7,115 nucleotides of DNA from assembly GCA_035698665.1 (NCBI GenBank), contig DASSBN010000003.1:1-7115 (forward strand), given 5' to 3'. The first letter of the stretch is position 1. The number at the start of each line of letters is the position of its first letter. A program made the translations under genes and the position numbers. Of the stretch, positions 6,361 through 7,115 are shown piece by piece. Under the pieces are notes generated by a model that saw only the letters and a list, made by a program, of their open reading frames with translations, was not told the DNA's origin and made no database searches. The DNA comes from DATEOR01 sp035698665 (GTDB lineage: Bacteria > Actinomycetota > Thermoleophilia > Gaiellales > Gaiellaceae).

Positions 6361-6408
6361 CCACGGAACCGTATGCACAACGAGAAATTCGTGTACTAGT
6401 AGAAGTAG
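6361..6408. promoter_or_regulatory. Divergent intergenic spacer with palindrome TACTAGTA
   Basis: This 48-bp gap separates two divergent genes and must hold whatever promoters they have. It is visibly richer in A and T than the coding DNA around it. It contains the perfect 8-bp palindrome TACTAGTA at 6394-6401, followed by TAG triplets running into the ATG at 6409. TACTAG (6394-6399) or TAGTAG (6397-6402) could act as a degenerate -10 element for the rightward gene, 9 or 6 nt from its ATG, though both lack the usual final T. AGAAG at 6401-6405 is a weak and close Shine-Dalgarno candidate. The palindrome could be an operator, but this is unproven. Confidence 0.4.
6368..6373 (-). promoter_or_regulatory. 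Possible -10 box for the enolase-like gene
   Basis: Read on the minus strand, TACGGT ends 7 nt before the ATG at 6360, matching TANNNT and the spacing expected of a leaderless transcript. The bases between (TCCGTGG) contain no Shine-Dalgarno sequence. No clear -35 hexamer is visible at 16-18 bp. The call rests on motif and spacing only. Confidence 0.35.
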
Positions 6409-6960
6409 ATGAGCGAGATGAACGGCAACGGCTGGGCGGGCCTCATGCGCTCCTACGGCGTGTCGGACGCGACCGCCGAGCGGCTCGTGCGCTCGCTGAC
6501 GGCGAGCGAGGTCGCCGCCCTGGCGTTCTGCCGCCTGCTCGAGCGCTGGGCGAAAGGCGAGCCCGAGCCCTGCACCGCTCCGAAGCGCCAGGCGGCTCTC
6601 CGCCGCGCGGCCGAGAGGGCGGAGACGGCGCTCTCAGGCCTGGAGAAGCCGTTGGGACGCTTCCTCATCGAGCTCGAGTCCGACGAGGCGGAAGGACGCT
6701 CCTGGTACGGCGAGCCCGGTGCAGGCGAGGTCGTGGAATGGGAGGGAGTCCTGCGCCGCGCCGGAGTCAGCGCATCGCCTGCGCGGGTCGCGCATGCCTA
6801 CCTCGAGCTCGCCGTTCTCGTGCGTGCGCTCGAGGGCCTTTCCGCAAGCGCCCGCTTCGCCTCGGCGCCGGAGCGCGGCTCGCTCTGGGCCGGCCTCTTC
6901 GACCTGCGCGAGAATCTCCTGAACGGCGCAGTCGACGACCTGCGCGCGCTTGCCGCCTAG
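6409..6960 (+). CDS. Hypothetical helical protein, upstream partner of ribokinase
   Basis: I do not recognise this 183-residue protein. It is rich in Ala, Leu, Arg and Glu and looks almost wholly alpha-helical and soluble. Likely helices are at about residues 20-50, 57-97, 124-148 and 155-183, with a Gly/Glu-rich linker (SWYGEPGAGEVVEWEG) near 98-113. There are two cysteines (41 and 55), no membrane segment, no signal peptide and no evident catalytic motif. The start is well bounded: the codon just before ATG 6409 is an in-frame TAG, so translation begins here or at the second ATG at 6418. Codon choice matches the neighbours, which supports a real gene. The ribokinase reading frame begins inside its last codons (11-bp overlap), so the two are probably translated together. 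A regulatory or structural role tied to the kinase is only a guess. Confidence 0.75.
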   Translation: MSEMNGNGWAGLMRSYGVSDATAERLVRSLTASEVAALAFCRLLERWAKGEPEPCTAPKRQAALRRAAERAETALSGLEKPLGRFLIELESDEAEGRSWYGEPGAGEVVEWEGVLRRAGVSASPARVAHAYLELAVLVRALEGLSASARFASAPERGSLWAGLFDLRENLLNGAVDDLRALAA

Positions 6961-7115
6961 CGCCGTCCACTTAACCGTCGTCGGCAGCATCAACCTCGAC
7001 CTGGTCGCGTCGGTGGACACGATTCCTCGCCCGGGGGAGACCGTCAGCACCGAGGAGTTCGAGCGCGTCCCGGGCGGGAAAGGGGCGAACCAGGCGGTCG
7101 CGGCGGCGCGGCTCG
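6950..7115 (+). CDS. rbsK: Ribokinase (PfkB family), 3' end outside window
   Basis: The first 55 residues are visible and match the ribokinase N-terminus: VGSINLDLVASV (residues 11-22; Asn15 and Asp17 lie where RbsK binds ribose), then TIPRPGETV (24-32) and the PfkB signature PGGKGANQAVAAAR (41-54), which forms part of the sugar pocket. Ribokinase phosphorylates D-ribose to ribose-5-phosphate with ATP. Related PfkB kinases for other sugars or nucleosides cannot be excluded without the C-terminal catalytic part, although the close match to RbsK favours ribose. The only ATG/GTG/TTG/CTG start in the frame after the TGA at 6920-6922 is TTG 6950, so the gene must overlap the end of the preceding gene by 11 bp. 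No good ribosome binding site is visible before the TTG, in line with translational coupling. Confidence 0.88.
   Translation, partial: MPPSAVHLTVVGSINLDLVASVDTIPRPGETVSTEEFERVPGGKGANQAVAAARL

Noticed and set aside
6361..6378. GTG at 6378 as start of the enolase-like gene
   Set aside because: It adds six residues without family support and has no -10 box or ribosome binding site at useful spacing; ATG 6360 is better placed.
1..7115. CRISPR array, tRNA/rRNA, insertion sequence, attachment site or toxin-antitoxin pair
   Set aside because: No repeat-spacer pattern, no cloverleaf-like sequence, no transposase or integrase motifs and no small paired genes were found on either strand.

Overview
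The window is GC-rich, with G or C in most third codon positions, and densely coding. It reads as a bacterial chromosome segment from a high-GC actinobacterial lineage. The main evidence is the block M16 peptidase - dapB - dapA - rnj, a grouping familiar from Actinobacteria, together with a DapB C-terminal half that reads like the mycobacterial enzyme. Mostly GTG starts and possible leaderless promoters fit this. A deep-branching class such as Thermoleophilia is a guess from overall character only. No mobile element, RNA gene, CRISPR array or sign of recent transfer was seen.

Layout on the + strand: (1) the 3' part of a beta-propeller-like protein of unknown function, ending at 791; (2) an M16 zinc peptidase, 827-2119; (3) dapB, 2116-2757, overlapping the peptidase by GTGA; (4) dapA, 2769-3653; (5) rnj (ribonuclease J), 3653-5311, sharing one base with dapA. 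All four complete genes start with GTG and are packed like an operon. Next comes a convergent minus-strand gene, 5308-6360, for an enolase-superfamily enzyme with its full set of active-site residues but no assigned substrate. Its stop codon and that of rnj share one CTAG. After a 48-bp divergent spacer the + strand resumes with an unrecognised helical protein, 6409-6960. A ribokinase gene starts inside its end at TTG 6950 and runs out of the window.

Functionally, dapA and dapB encode consecutive steps of the diaminopimelate/lysine pathway, which supplies lysine and, in most bacteria, peptidoglycan. RNase J and the M16 peptidase are housekeeping RNA-processing and protein-processing enzymes that travel with them. 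The helical protein and the ribokinase look co-transcribed; the enolase-like gene is a separate unit.

The most unusual points are the shared CTAG double stop inside a perfect inverted repeat, a set of TANNNT boxes 6-8 nt upstream of start codons that suggests leaderless transcripts (one box contains the dapB stop codon), a very compact DapB, and the orphan enolase-superfamily enzyme. I did not find a convincing new multi-gene defence or mobile system; most of the window is core metabolism.
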